In this document: positions 16,030-24,842 of the stretch, piece by piece
Position numbering within the stretch: position 1 is the first letter of the stretch
Layout of the letters: every line of letters starts with the position of its first letter
NCBI GenBank assembly: GCA_024697185.1
Contig: JAILGB010000008.1
Span: forward strand, 1 to 50,614
Direction of reading: 5' to 3'
DNA: 50,614 bases
Source of the DNA: Opitutales bacterium
GTDB taxonomy: Bacteria > Verrucomicrobiota > Verrucomicrobiia > Opitutales > UBA953
Program-made: the position numbers and the translations under genes
Notes under the pieces: model-generated
What the model was told of the DNA's origin: nothing
Seen by the model: the letters and a program-made list of their open reading frames with translations, nothing else
Databases searched by the model: none

Positions 16030-16173
16030 CTGCCTTTATGATAGTCCCAAAAAAGCGTTCCCGCCACAAAAAATAACGCGTTCCCGGCAAAAAAAATCCG
16101 CAGAAATAAATCTTTATAGAACGGGATTTTCTTAAGGCGCAGAAAGGAAATAAACAAACGATAGCCTTGTTTT

Positions 16174-16223
16174 TTAGAATTATTCTAATTTTTATTGATT
16201 TTTCAAATTTTTTTGTTTATTCT
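16174..16223 (+). promoter_or_regulatory. ahpC promoter with perfect Fur/PerR-type palindrome
   Basis: TTAGAATTATTCTAA (16174-16188) is a perfect 7-1-7 inverted repeat. It lies 6 bp upstream of -35 TTGATT (16195-16200), which is followed after 17 bp by -10 TATTCT (16218-16223). The predicted leader is about 95 nt. The rest of the 295-bp gap 16030-16324 is AT-rich and contains two motif copies near 16055-16085 that belong to the lpxR side; no further gene is seen. Confidence 0.7.
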
Positions 16224-16324
16224 TGGGATTGTGCAGGGGGAAACCTGTGCCTGTGAAAACAGAAAATATTTTGGAAACTCCAAATCACAAAAATAAGCAA
16301 AACAAATAGAAAGAATAAAATAAA

Positions 16325-16888
16325 ATGTCACAAATCAATAAGGAAATCGCCGATTTTTCGGTGCAAGCTTATCAAAACAACGCCTTCAAAACCGTCAGCA
16401 AGTCTGACATTATGGGCAAATGGAGCGTCTTCTTTTTCTATCCGGCGGACTTTACATTTGTCTGCCCGACGGAGCTCGAAGACCTGCAAAATGCTTACGC
16501 GAAATTTCAGGCTGCCGGCTGTGAAATTTATTCCGTAAGCTGCGACACTCATTTTGTCCACAAAGCCTGGCACGACCACTCCGAGCGGATTTCGAAAATC
16601 ACCTATCCGATGCTCGCCGACCCGACTCACGCTCTCGCCAAGGATTTTCAAGTCCTCATCGAAGACGCCGGCCTCGCCGAACGTGGCACGTTTATCGTCA
16701 ATCCCGAAGGCAAAATCGTCGCCTACGAAATCAATGCCGGCAATGTCGGACGCAACGCCGACGAACTCTTCCGCAAGCTCCAGGCCTGCCAATTTGTCCA
16801 CGAACACGGCGATGAGGTCTGCCCTGCAAAATGGACTCCCGGCGCGGAAACGCTCAAACCGTCGCTCGATCTCGTCGGACAACTCTAA
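16325..16888 (+). CDS. ahpC: Alkyl hydroperoxide reductase subunit C (typical 2-Cys peroxiredoxin)
   Basis: 187 residues, the usual AhpC length. The peroxidatic cysteine is C47 in FYPADFTFVCPTE; the resolving cysteine is C166 in EVCPAKW. It reduces hydrogen peroxide and organic hydroperoxides in the cytoplasm; the disulfide is re-reduced by AhpF-type proteins, and the next gene, 33 bp on, is exactly such a reductase. The upstream palindrome predicts PerR/Fur-type control. The coding sequence contains no GGGAACG copies, unusual for this chromosome, perhaps because it is highly expressed and conserved. Confidence 0.97.
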   Translation: MSQINKEIADFSVQAYQNNAFKTVSKSDIMGKWSVFFFYPADFTFVCPTELEDLQNAYAKFQAAGCEIYSVSCDTHFVHKAWHDHSERISKITYPMLADPTHALAKDFQVLIEDAGLAERGTFIVNPEGKIVAYEINAGNVGRNADELFRKLQACQFVHEHGDEVCPAKWTPGAETLKPSLDLVGQL

Positions 16889-16921
16889 AATATAAAAATT
16901 CCCTTCCGCAGGAGAAATTCT

Positions 16922-18562
16922 ATGCAAAACTTTTATGACGTCGTCATCGTCGGAGGCGGACCCGCGGGTCTGACGGCCGCCATCTATCTCGCTCGAGCCT
17001 GCTATCGTGTTCTGGTCGTCGAAAAAGAAAAATTTGGCGGTCAAATCACTATCACAGACGAAATCGTCAATTATCCCGGAGTCGTAAAAACTTCCGGTGA
17101 AGCGCTCACAAAAGAGATGCAGCGTCAGGCAGAAAGTTTTGGTGCGGAATTTCTCCTTGCGGAAGTAAAGAGTCTCGAAGTCTCCGGCGATGTCAAAAAA
17201 ATTCATACGTCGCGCGGAGATTTTGAGGCCTTTGGCATCCTCCTCGCAACGGGAGCGCACCCGCGTATGATCGGGTTTCCCGGAGAGGCGGAATATCGCG
17301 GTCACGGTGTTGCCTATTGTGCGACCTGTGACGGGGAATTTTTTGCGGGGAAAGATGTTTTTGTCATCGGCGGAGGTTTTGCGGCGGCGGAAGAATCGGT
17401 TTTTCTCACCAAATATGCGCGCCATGTTACCGTTTTAATCCGCAAGGACGATTTTTCCTGCGCCGCGCAAAGCGCAGAAGCCGCCAAAACACACCCCAAG
17501 ATTGAGATCGTCTGCAATGCAGTCGTCGAAAAAGTCGAGGGGGATTCGCTTGTAAGGAAAATCACTTATCGCAATACAAAAACGGGAACGACAACGACAT
17601 TTGTCTCACCGGACGGCGGGAACATCGGCGTTTTCGTGTTTGCCGGCTATGAACCGGAAACATCACTCGTCAAGGGGCTTTGCGAGCTCAGCCCGGACGG
17701 CTATATCGTGACCGACAGCCAGCAAAAAACGTCCGTGGACGGTGTCTATGCCGCCGGTGACGTTTGTATCAAAAACCTTCGTCAAGTCGTAACCGCTGTC
17801 AGCGATGGAGCCTTGGCGGCGACAGAGCTTGAAAAATGGGCGGCCGCCCAACAAAAGAAAACCGGGCGCAAAGCCCAAATTCCGGCGCACGGGAACGCGA
17901 ATTCCGAGGCGACAGTCGCGGGAACACCGGCGGAGACAGTCGTTCCCGACAAGCAAAACAGTCCCTTTGACGCACAGATGCTGGCACAACTCCAAGCGGT
18001 ATTTGCCCGTATGAACACCTCACTTGTGCTCAAACTAAGTCTCGACGACCGACAAGTTTCACGGGAACTCGAAACATATATGAACGCCCTCGCTGCCGCG
18101 ACGGACAAACTCCGCATCGAAGAAGACGGCCCGGATGCCGTTCCCGCCCAAGAACGCCCCTGCGTGCGCGTCTGCCGGGAAGACGGCTCTTGGACGGGAC
18201 TCGCTTTTCACGGCGTGCCCGGCGGCCACGAATTCACTTCGTTCATCCTCGGACTTTACAATGCGGCAGGACCCGGACAAGCGATCGACGACCTTGTAAA
18301 GACACAACTTGCAGCCGTCACAAAAGCGACAAATTTTAAAATCATGGTCTCCCTCTCCTGCACGATGTGTCCCGACCTCGTCGTCGCCGCACAACGGATG
18401 GCATCGCTCAATCCCAACATAACGGCGGAAATCTACGACTTGGCGCACTATCCGGCGCTAAAAGAAAAATATCAGGTGATGAGTGTGCCCTGCTTTGTCA
18501 TCAACGACGGACCGGCACATTTTGGCAAAAAAGATATTGCAGCCCTTTTGAAACTGATTTGA
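16922..18562 (+). CDS. Thioredoxin reductase fused to a C-terminal AhpF-N-type domain
   Basis: 546 residues, ribosome-binding site AGGAG 10 nt before the ATG. Residues 1-305 are a TrxB-like flavoprotein: FAD site GGGPAG (11-16), redox pair CATC (133-136), NAD(P)H site VIGGG (148-152), second FAD site VYAAGD (275-280). Residues 305-350 are a linker containing three motif copies. Residues 355-546 resemble the tandem thioredoxin fold of the AhpF N-terminal domain, with the active pair CTMC (480-483) in SLSCTMCPDLV and the cis-Pro in SVPCF. In classical AhpF this domain is at the N-terminus, so the order is permuted. It would pass electrons from NAD(P)H to AhpC, encoded just upstream. Confidence 0.9.
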   Translation: MQNFYDVVIVGGGPAGLTAAIYLARACYRVLVVEKEKFGGQITITDEIVNYPGVVKTSGEALTKEMQRQAESFGAEFLLAEVKSLEVSGDVKKIHTSRGDFEAFGILLATGAHPRMIGFPGEAEYRGHGVAYCATCDGEFFAGKDVFVIGGGFAAAEESVFLTKYARHVTVLIRKDDFSCAAQSAEAAKTHPKIEIVCNAVVEKVEGDSLVRKITYRNTKTGTTTTFVSPDGGNIGVFVFAGYEPETSLVKGLCELSPDGYIVTDSQQKTSVDGVYAAGDVCIKNLRQVVTAVSDGALAATELEKWAAAQQKKTGRKAQIPAHGNANSEATVAGTPAETVVPDKQNSPFDAQMLAQLQAVFARMNTSLVLKLSLDDRQVSRELETYMNALAAATDKLRIEEDGPDAVPAQERPCVRVCREDGSWTGLAFHGVPGGHEFTSFILGLYNAAGPGQAIDDLVKTQLAAVTKATNFKIMVSLSCTMCPDLVVAAQRMASLNPNITAEIYDLAHYPALKEKYQVMSVPCFVINDGPAHFGKKDIAALLKLI

Positions 18563-18595
18563 CACGGGAACGCCATTTGGCGGGAACGCAGTTTT

Positions 18596-18633
18596 CCGCG
18601 GGAACGGGATTTTTCGCGTTCCCGCGGTTTTTT
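18596..18633 (+). terminator. Terminator built from two inverted motif copies
   Basis: Perfect 11-bp stem CCGCGGGAACG / CGTTCCCGCGG followed by TTTTTT, 34 bp after the reductase stop codon. Five motif copies lie in about 80 bp here. It ends the ahpC operon. Confidence 0.88.
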
Positions 18634-18684
18634 GCGTTCCCGAAATGCCCACTATATATTTCTCGCGCGCGGGAATGATAAAAT

Positions 18685-18692
18685 GCTATAAT
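18685..18692 (+). promoter_or_regulatory. panD extended -10 promoter
   Basis: GCTATAAT with the preceding T gives the extended -10 form TGCTATAAT; TATAAT is at 18687-18692. No good -35 is visible, as is usual for extended -10 promoters. The ATG follows after 22 nt, with GGGGA in between as a weak ribosome-binding site. Confidence 0.55.
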
Positions 18693-18714
18693 TAGGGGAC
18701 AATAAAAAATACCT

Positions 18715-19107
18715 ATGAACATTTCCATGCTCAAAAGCAAAATTCACCGCGCTGTCGTCACACAGGCGGAGCTCGACTATGTCGGCAGCATTACCATTGA
18801 CGCCGAACTGTTGAAAAAAGCGGGGATTTTGGAATATGAAAAAGTCCAGGTCGCGGATGTCCAGACCGGTGCGCGTTTTGAGACTTACACCATCGCGGGA
18901 ACGCCGGGCAGCGGCGTCATCTGCATCAACGGAGCCGCCGCCAAGCTCGCCAATGTCGGCGACCGCGTCATCATCATGGCTTACGCCGACATGACGCCCG
19001 AAGAAGCCGCGTCCTTCAAGCCGACGGTCGTCTTCGTGGACGACAAAAACCAAGTGCGGCGCGTCAGCCGCTACGAAAAGGCGGGAACGCTTTTTGACCT
19101 CGACTAA
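18715..19107 (+). CDS. panD: Aspartate 1-decarboxylase
   Basis: 130 residues. The start aligns with E. coli PanD, which also has a methionine at residue 5. Self-cleavage site G24-S25 in YVGSITID yields the pyruvoyl cofactor on Ser25; the proenzyme ends in a variable tail. It makes beta-alanine for pantothenate and CoA. Other landmarks are the [21 protein letters not shown] core and the Lys/His pair in KSKIHRA. It is a single gene with its own promoter and is followed by further motif copies near 19085 and 19115. No other pan genes are nearby. Confidence 0.96.
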   Translation: MNISMLKSKIHRAVVTQAELDYVGSITIDAELLKKAGILEYEKVQVADVQTGARFETYTIAGTPGSGVICINGAAAKLANVGDRVIIMAYADMTPEEAASFKPTVVFVDDKNQVRRVSRYEKAGTLFDLD

Positions 19108-19198
19108 GCTCGCGGGAACGCCGCTTTTATCTCGCCCGTTCAAAAACCTTCAACTAAAATAAAACCCTATTCAAAACCTCATTTTTCAGATTTTCAAA

Positions 19199-21619
19199 AT
19201 GACAAAGTTCTGTTGCACCTCCTCAATCTTCCTTTCCCTCGCCCTCGCTGGCTTCGCCAAGATGCCGGCTCTCGACGGCTTTAGCTACGGGAACAGCAAT
19301 GCTCCGACCGGCAACGAGTGGGATCCCGCGCGCGATGTCAACTGCGTCGGCAATCTCGCCCTCAACAAGGAAATGCCCCGGGCGACCTTCACCTCGTTCC
19401 CGGATATGGAAAGCGCACGAAAAATCCTGCCGGAATTTTCAAAATACGTTCTCTCGCTCAACGGGGACTGGAAATTCAACTGGGTCAAAAAACCGCAGGA
19501 CCGCCCGCAAAATTTTTACAAGACGGATTTTGACGTCTCCGGCTGGGATACGATTCCCGTCCCCTCCAACTGGAACATTGTCGGGCTCTCCGAAAAAGGC
19601 AACGGCCATCACAAATACGGATTACCGATTTACGTCAACCAGCCGGTCGTTTTTGAACACAAAGTCCAAGTCGGCGACTGGAAGCTCGGCGTGATGCGCG
19701 TTCCCGCCGACAAACGCCGCCTGACTTACGAATACCCCAATGAAGTCGGTTCGTATGTCAAAGAAGTCGCCGTTCCCGCCGATTGGGACGGCCGCGAGAT
19801 TTTTATCGCCTTTGACGGTGTCGATTCCTTCTTTTATCTTTGGGTCAACGGACAATATGTCGGTTTTTCGAAAAACTCCCGCGATCCCGCCCGTTTCGAC
19901 ATTTCAAAACTCGTCAAAGCCGGCGAAACGGCGCGAATTGCCGTCGAAGTCTATCGCCACAGCGACGGCTCCTTCCTCGAAGCCCAGGACATGTTCCGCC
20001 TCCCGGGCATCTTTCGCGATGTCTCGATTTATTCGACACCCAAAACGCAGATCCGCGATCTCGTCGCCAAGCCCAAGGGCGATGTGATGAACGTCACGGT
20101 GGACATTCGCAACTTTGACAGTGCCTGCGAGGATTGCGAGATCGTCTGTTCGCTGTTCCCGCAAACGGAACTTTACAGCGACGATTTTGCAAAAAATCCG
20201 GCTGCCGTCGTCACCGTTCCCGCGGGAACGCTCAAAGCCGGCGAAAACAAGGAATTGCCGACGCTAAAAATGCACATCGAAAACCCCTTGCGCTGGTCTG
20301 CCGAAGAACCGAATCTTTATTTGTTGACGGCAGAACTGAAAAAGGGCGGCGAAACGCTCGAGGTCGTTTCTGCCCAAGTCGGTTTTTGTGAAGTCGAAAT
20401 CCGCAAAAACCAAGTGGACGAATACGGCAAAACCGGCGATTATTTTTATGTCAACGGCAAAACCGTCAAGCTCAAGGGCGTCAACCGCCACGAATCGCAT
20501 CCCGAACGCGGCCACGCCCTCACCCGCAAGGATATGGAGGACGAAATCAAGCTGATGAAGCGCGCGAACATCAATCACGTGCGCAACTCCCACTATCCCG
20601 ACGCGCCTTATTGGTATTACCTCTGCAACAAATACGGCATCTATCTCGAAGACGAAGCCAATATCGAGTCGCACGAATACTACTACGGCGACGCTTCGCT
20701 CTCCCATCCCGTGGAATGGCGCGCCGCACACGTCGCCCGGGTGATGGAAATGGTCCATCGCAACGTCAACCAGCCTTCGGTCGTCATCTGGTCGCTCGGC
20801 AACGAAGCCGGCCCCGGACAGAATTTTAGCGCCGCCTACACGGAAATCAAGACCTTTGACACGACGCGCCCCGTCCAATACGAACGCAACAACGCCATCG
20901 TCGATATGGGTTCAAACCAATATCCTTCCGTCGGATGGGTCATCGGGACCGCCCGCGGAGACAGCGGCCGCAAATATCCGTTCCATATTTCCGAATACGC
21001 CCACTCGATGGGCAACGCGATGGGCAACCTCAAAGACTATTGGGACGCTATCGAGACCTCCAACTACATCGTAGGCGGAGCGATCTGGGACTGGATCGAC
21101 CAATCCATTTACAACTGGGACGCGGAGACGGGAACGCGCTATCTCGCCTATGGCGGGCAGTTCGGCGATTTTCCCAACGACGGACAATTCGTGATGAACG
21201 GCATCATCTTCGGCGACCACAGCCCGAAACCGCAATATTTTGAAGTCAAAAAAGTCTATCAAAATGTCGGCGTCAAAGCGCTCGACAACGAGACGGGAAC
21301 GGTCTCGATCTTCAACAAAAACTATTTTGTCAGCCTCGACGAATACGAAGTCGCCTGGGAACTGAACGAAAACGGAAAACAAATCGCCGCGGGAACGCTC
21401 GATGTCGGAACAATCCTGCCGAGAAACGAAAAAATCGTCAAGCTGCCGATCGCGGGAACGCCGTTCAAAGCGGACGCGGAATATTTCGTGACGCTTTCGT
21501 TCAAACTCAAAAACGACCGCTATTGGGCGCCGGCGGGCTATGTGCAGATGGCGGAGCAAATCCTGATCCGCCCGGCGACAGCAAAGCCCTCGCTGCTCGA
21601 AAAATCCCAAAAACGCTAA
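19199..21619 (+). CDS. Secreted beta-galactosidase large subunit (GH2, LacL-like)
   Basis: 806 residues. Signal peptide MTKFCCTSSIFLSLALAGFA. Domains in order: GH2 sugar-binding (about 85-275, LNGDWKFNW, FDGVDSFFYLWVNG), immunoglobulin-like (280-395), TIM barrel (400-690), and the LacZ domain 4 beta-sandwich to the end (YVQMAEQILI). Acid/base E536 in SLGNEAGPG, nucleophile E599 in HISEYAHSMGNAMG, and conserved HESHPERGHAL. The chain stops where full-length LacZ would continue into the small-chain domain; that domain is a separate exported protein encoded 25 bp downstream. Together they would form a LacLM-type enzyme outside the cytoplasm that cleaves terminal galactose from host or plant glycans. 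Confidence 0.9.
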   Translation: MTKFCCTSSIFLSLALAGFAKMPALDGFSYGNSNAPTGNEWDPARDVNCVGNLALNKEMPRATFTSFPDMESARKILPEFSKYVLSLNGDWKFNWVKKPQDRPQNFYKTDFDVSGWDTIPVPSNWNIVGLSEKGNGHHKYGLPIYVNQPVVFEHKVQVGDWKLGVMRVPADKRRLTYEYPNEVGSYVKEVAVPADWDGREIFIAFDGVDSFFYLWVNGQYVGFSKNSRDPARFDISKLVKAGETARIAVEVYRHSDGSFLEAQDMFRLPGIFRDVSIYSTPKTQIRDLVAKPKGDVMNVTVDIRNFDSACEDCEIVCSLFPQTELYSDDFAKNPAAVVTVPAGTLKAGENKELPTLKMHIENPLRWSAEEPNLYLLTAELKKGGETLEVVSAQVGFCEVEIRKNQVDEYGKTGDYFYVNGKTVKLKGVNRHESHPERGHALTRKDMEDEIKLMKRANINHVRNSHYPDAPYWYYLCNKYGIYLEDEANIESHEYYYGDASLSHPVEWRAAHVARVMEMVHRNVNQPSVVIWSLGNEAGPGQNFSAAYTEIKTFDTTRPVQYERNNAIVDMGSNQYPSVGWVIGTARGDSGRKYPFHISEYAHSMGNAMGNLKDYWDAIETSNYIVGGAIWDWIDQSIYNWDAETGTRYLAYGGQFGDFPNDGQFVMNGIIFGDHSPKPQYFEVKKVYQNVGVKALDNETGTVSIFNKNYFVSLDEYEVAWELNENGKQIAAGTLDVGTILPRNEKIVKLPIAGTPFKADAEYFVTLSFKLKNDRYWAPAGYVQMAEQILIRPATAKPSLLEKSQKR

Positions 21620-21644
21620 CCTTTACGACTTGGAGAAATCTACA

Positions 21645-23378
21645 ATGAGCCAAAAATTTAAGTTCGCCCTTCCCGCCTTGTTCGCCGGACTCGCCCTGAG
21701 CACCTTCGTTCCCGAAGGCCTCGCCGCGACAAATCCGATGACCTTGCTCGAAAAACCCGAAAACTACATTGTCACGGGAACGCAATTCACCGCGACTTTT
21801 TCAAAAAGCACGGGAACGCTCGAAAGTCTCGTTTACAACGGCAAAGACATCATCGCCGGCGGGAACGGTCCCAAAATCAACGCTTATCGCGCCATCATCA
21901 ACAACGACGGCTGGGCTTACGGCAAATGGTTTGACAACGGACTCTTTAACCTCAAACAGCATGTTGTCGGCAAACCCGCCGTCAGCCTCGACGACAACGG
22001 GACAATCACCCTCTCCTTCGTCGTGCGCGCCCAAGGGACAAATGCCGGCAAACTCAAAGGCGATCCCCTGATCCAATACGGCAGCGCCACCAACGGCGTT
22101 CCCGTAAAAATCGAGCTCGGCAGAGAACTCGGCGGGAACGACCTCGAGTTCGTCACCCACCAGATTTGGACCGTCTATCCCGACGGCTCCGTCGAACTCG
22201 CCGCCAACATCAGCTCCAACAAAGCGGAATTCGACCTGCCGAGACTCGGCTACAAACTCGACGTTCCCGCGGAATTTTCAACATTCACCTACTACGGACG
22301 CGGACCTTGGGAAAACTACAAAGACCGCAAATCCGGCTCCTTTGTCGGCATCTACAGCGCAAATGTCGCCGATGAATTCATCCCCTACACCAAACCGCAG
22401 GAAAACGCCAACCACGAAGATGTGCGCTGGTGTGCTCTGACAGACGAAGACGGCGACGGCGCGATTTTTATCGCCTCGGAAAACACCTTCGCCGCACAAG
22501 CCCTGCCCGTCACGGCAAACGATCTGCTCCTCGCCTCCAATCCTTACAAGCTTGAAGAAAAAATCAAAAACACGACGGCGACAACTCTCAATCTCGATGC
22601 CGGCGTGCGCGGACTCGGCGGAGCCAGTTGCGGTCCCGACACCGAAAAGCGCGACAAGGTTTTTGCCGTCCCGACAGATTTCGGATTTATCATCCGCCCG
22701 CTCAACGCCAATGACGATATGAGTGATGTCGCCAATGTCGCTCCCGCGGGAACGGTGCCGATTTCCATCACGCGCAATCTCGCCGGAGCCGTCAGCGTCA
22801 GCTCCAAAAAAGCGGACAACATCTTTGTCTCCGTCAACGGAGCACCCGCGCAAAAATACACGGGAACAATCCCCTTCAAAAACGGCGGGACAATCGCGGC
22901 GTTTTTCCAACAAACGCCCAATATCCAAACGGAAATCTCGTTCCCGAAGATCGAAAAGATCCGCACAGCCGTTGTTTTCGCCAGCTCTGAAAACGGCGGG
23001 AACGAAACCGCCAACAACCTCACCGACAACGATCCTTCGACGATTTGGCACACCGCCTATTCCGTCACTCAAGCGGACTATCCGCACTGGATCGATTTTG
23101 ATATCGGCGAAGTCAAAAAAATCAAGGGCGTCAGCTACCTCCCGCGTCAGGACGGCGGCAACAACGGCGATGTGAAAGCCTACGAAATCTATGTCAGCGA
23201 CGACGGCAAAACTTGGGGAGCGCCTGTCGCAAGCGGCGATTTCTCCTCCGACAAAGCCGAAAAGAAAATCATCTTCCCGCAAGCGCTGACGACGCGTTAT
23301 GTGAGATTCCGGGCGCTATCCTCCCAAAACGGGCAGATTTTTGCCTCCGGAGCGGAATTTTCAGTCCTTGAAGATTAA
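21645..23378 (+). CDS. Secreted beta-galactosidase small-chain domain with discoidin (F5/8C) module
   Basis: 577 residues from the ATG at 21645, with GGAG 10 nt upstream; the in-frame TTG five codons earlier is not needed. Signal peptide MSQKFKFALPALFAGLALSTF. Residues about 30-320 are the Bgal_small_N domain (LESLVYNGKDIIAGG, INAYRAIINNDGW, FTYYGRGPWENYKDRK, HEDVRWCALTDEDG, RGLGGASCGPDT). A short bacterial repeat-like segment follows, and residues about 430-577 form a discoidin/F5-8C-type carbohydrate-binding module (NGGNETANNLTDNDPSTIWH, WIDFDIGE, YEIYVSDDGKTW, RYVRFRALS). It supplies the substrate-site lid normally at the C-terminus of LacZ. Translated from the same message as the large subunit; a terminator follows. 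Confidence 0.88.
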   Translation: MSQKFKFALPALFAGLALSTFVPEGLAATNPMTLLEKPENYIVTGTQFTATFSKSTGTLESLVYNGKDIIAGGNGPKINAYRAIINNDGWAYGKWFDNGLFNLKQHVVGKPAVSLDDNGTITLSFVVRAQGTNAGKLKGDPLIQYGSATNGVPVKIELGRELGGNDLEFVTHQIWTVYPDGSVELAANISSNKAEFDLPRLGYKLDVPAEFSTFTYYGRGPWENYKDRKSGSFVGIYSANVADEFIPYTKPQENANHEDVRWCALTDEDGDGAIFIASENTFAAQALPVTANDLLLASNPYKLEEKIKNTTATTLNLDAGVRGLGGASCGPDTEKRDKVFAVPTDFGFIIRPLNANDDMSDVANVAPAGTVPISITRNLAGAVSVSSKKADNIFVSVNGAPAQKYTGTIPFKNGGTIAAFFQQTPNIQTEISFPKIEKIRTAVVFASSENGGNETANNLTDNDPSTIWHTAYSVTQADYPHWIDFDIGEVKKIKGVSYLPRQDGGNNGDVKAYEIYVSDDGKTWGAPVASGDFSSDKAEKKIIFPQALTTRYVRFRALSSQNGQIFASGAEFSVLED

Positions 23379-23389
23379 AAAAACAAAAG

Positions 23390-23421
23390 CTCCCGGGAAC
23401 GACTCCCGGGAGTTTTTTTTT
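23390..23421 (+). terminator. Terminator of the beta-galactosidase operon
   Basis: Stem CTCCCGGGA / TCCCGGGAG with loop ACGAC, followed by nine T. The left arm and loop contain GGGAACG. Confidence 0.92.
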
Positions 23422-23450
23422 GTTCCCGTCAAAATCCACCTCCCAGCGCA

Positions 23451-24032
23451 ATGACCGTCACGTCTTCCCTTTTGCTCGGTTTCGCTCTCGCCGTCGATGC
23501 GATGCTCGTCGCGTTCGCCTACGGCTTGATTTTAAACGGCAGACGCTGGAACGCCGCATTTTCGTTGGCGGGAACGAGCGCATTTTTTCAAACGGCAATG
23601 CCGGTCGCCGGCTTTTTTATCACCTCTTTTGCTGACGCCTACATCGCCGGCATGGCGCCGCTAATCTCGGCAGTCGTCTTTTGCGCCCTTGGCGGGAACG
23701 TCATTTTTAACACTTGCCGCTCCCCAAAATCCGCCGCTGGCGGGAACGCCGCCGATTGCCCGCTCCGTTTGAAAACATTGCTCGGGATCGGGATCGCGAC
23801 TTCGATCGATGCGCTCGTCTGCGGCGCCGGGATTCGTTGCGAGACTTTGGGCGACGACAGCGCGGGAGCGGAAATGCTTTTAACGGCGACCGTCATCGGG
23901 CTCACCACATTTTTTTGCGTCTTCCTCAGTTTTTGGGCAGCCAGAATTTTTAGAGCGTTCCCGCAAAAAATCGCCGGGACCGCCGCCGGGCTCATTTTGA
24001 TCGCCATGGGGATCTTTGCGCTCGTCCGCTAA
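23451..24032 (+). CDS. mntP: MntP-family manganese efflux pump
   Basis: 193 residues, six hydrophobic helices in two similar halves, as in MntP. Landmarks are LGFALAVDAMLVAFAYG (TM1, with the conserved Asp) and LLGIGIATSIDALVCGAGI (start of the second half, with Asp). It exports excess manganese across the inner membrane. Only about 30 bp separate it from the preceding terminator, so there is no room for a yybP-ykoY riboswitch. Four motif copies fall inside the gene. The cytoplasmic loop (GGNAADCPL) is motif-derived. Confidence 0.85.
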   Translation: MTVTSSLLLGFALAVDAMLVAFAYGLILNGRRWNAAFSLAGTSAFFQTAMPVAGFFITSFADAYIAGMAPLISAVVFCALGGNVIFNTCRSPKSAAGGNAADCPLRLKTLLGIGIATSIDALVCGAGIRCETLGDDSAGAEMLLTATVIGLTTFFCVFLSFWAARIFRAFPQKIAGTAAGLILIAMGIFALVR

Positions 24033-24053
24033 AAACCGCTGCGGGAACGCGCA

Positions 24054-24839
24054 TTATTCGCCCGTCACAACGAGGCCGTCGTAAGCGAGATGAATATCTT
24101 CGGGCAGTTGGGCATCGACGCTCGCATGATTGACGGAGCGCGTCAAGTGAGTGAAATACGTTTCCTTGGCGCCGAGCTCCTGGGCGATTTTGACAGCCTT
24201 GGCGATGTGCAGGTGCGTCGGATGCGGTTTTTGGTGAAGGGCGTCGAGCACCAGCAAATCCGCACCGCGCGCAAGGCGCATCGCCTCCGGTGTCAGGTCG
24301 TGACAATCGGTATAATAGGCGATCCGCCTGCCCGTCGCAGCTTCGGTAAAAACAAGCCCGAGCGTCTGAACACGGCCATGCGGCAGCAAACAAGTCTGCA
24401 CGCGCGTTCCCGACGGCAAAACAAATTCCTCCGGCGCGACAAAAGTCTGCAAAGCCATATAACCGTCATGAGAACGCGCCCGGATCGCATAATCAAAAAT
24501 CATCTCGACGCGCCGGCAACCCTCCCATGTCGAATAAACGGGAATGGCGTTCCCGTCGCGGGAACGGCAAAATTGACGCAAATCGTCCATGCCCAAAATG
24601 TGATCCGAATGTTCGTGCGTCAAAAAAAAGTAATCGACCGCGGGAACGCCGTAAGCCAAACACGCCATGCGGAATTCCTGCCCGGCGTCGATTTGAAGAT
24701 GCGCCCCGTCGATTTCCAAATGCGCGCAACAGCGGTTGCGCCAGTTGCGGCGATCGTTCAAATCGAGCGTCGGCGGAACCGGCTCCAAAATCACGGGAAC
24801 GCCTTGCGAGGTGCCGGTGCCAAGAAATGTCAGTTTCAT
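24054..24839 (-). CDS. MBL-fold metal-dependent hydrolase (PhnP-like)
   Basis: 261 residues. Metallo-beta-lactamase fold: start MKLTFLGTGTSQGVP, metal ligands THEHSDH (about residues 74-80), a later His in CLLPHG, Asp in YYTDCHDL, and a final HxT-type helix region (YFTHLTRSVNH). Similar to the PhnP/phosphodiesterase and lipoyltransferase-associated group of hydrolases acting on cyclic phosphodiesters, but the substrate is not known. It is third in the purM-pyrC-MBL operon, 3 bp after pyrC, which hints at a nucleotide-related substrate. Confidence 0.82.
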   Translation of the reverse strand: MKLTFLGTGTSQGVPVILEPVPPTLDLNDRRNWRNRCCAHLEIDGAHLQIDAGQEFRMACLAYGVPAVDYFFLTHEHSDHILGMDDLRQFCRSRDGNAIPVYSTWEGCRRVEMIFDYAIRARSHDGYMALQTFVAPEEFVLPSGTRVQTCLLPHGRVQTLGLVFTEAATGRRIAYYTDCHDLTPEAMRLARGADLLVLDALHQKPHPTHLHIAKAVKIAQELGAKETYFTHLTRSVNHASVDAQLPEDIHLAYDGLVVTGE

Positions 24840-24842
24840 TTT

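Noticed and set aside
16224-16324. Riboswitch in the ahpC leader
   Set aside because: A small hairpin around GTGCAGGGGGAAACCTGTGC is visible but matches no riboswitch core I know; a protein operator explains regulation.
16328-17425. 365-codon minus-strand frame opposite ahpC and its reductase
   Set aside because: Spans two well-defined genes and their gap on the other strand; codon-position shadow.
21619-21645. Frameshift or assembly error splitting one lacZ gene
   Set aside because: The second part has its own ribosome-binding site, ATG and signal peptide, so it is an independent exported protein.
23421-23450. Manganese riboswitch before mntP
   Set aside because: Only about 30 bp lie between the terminator T-run and the ATG, too short for yybP-ykoY.
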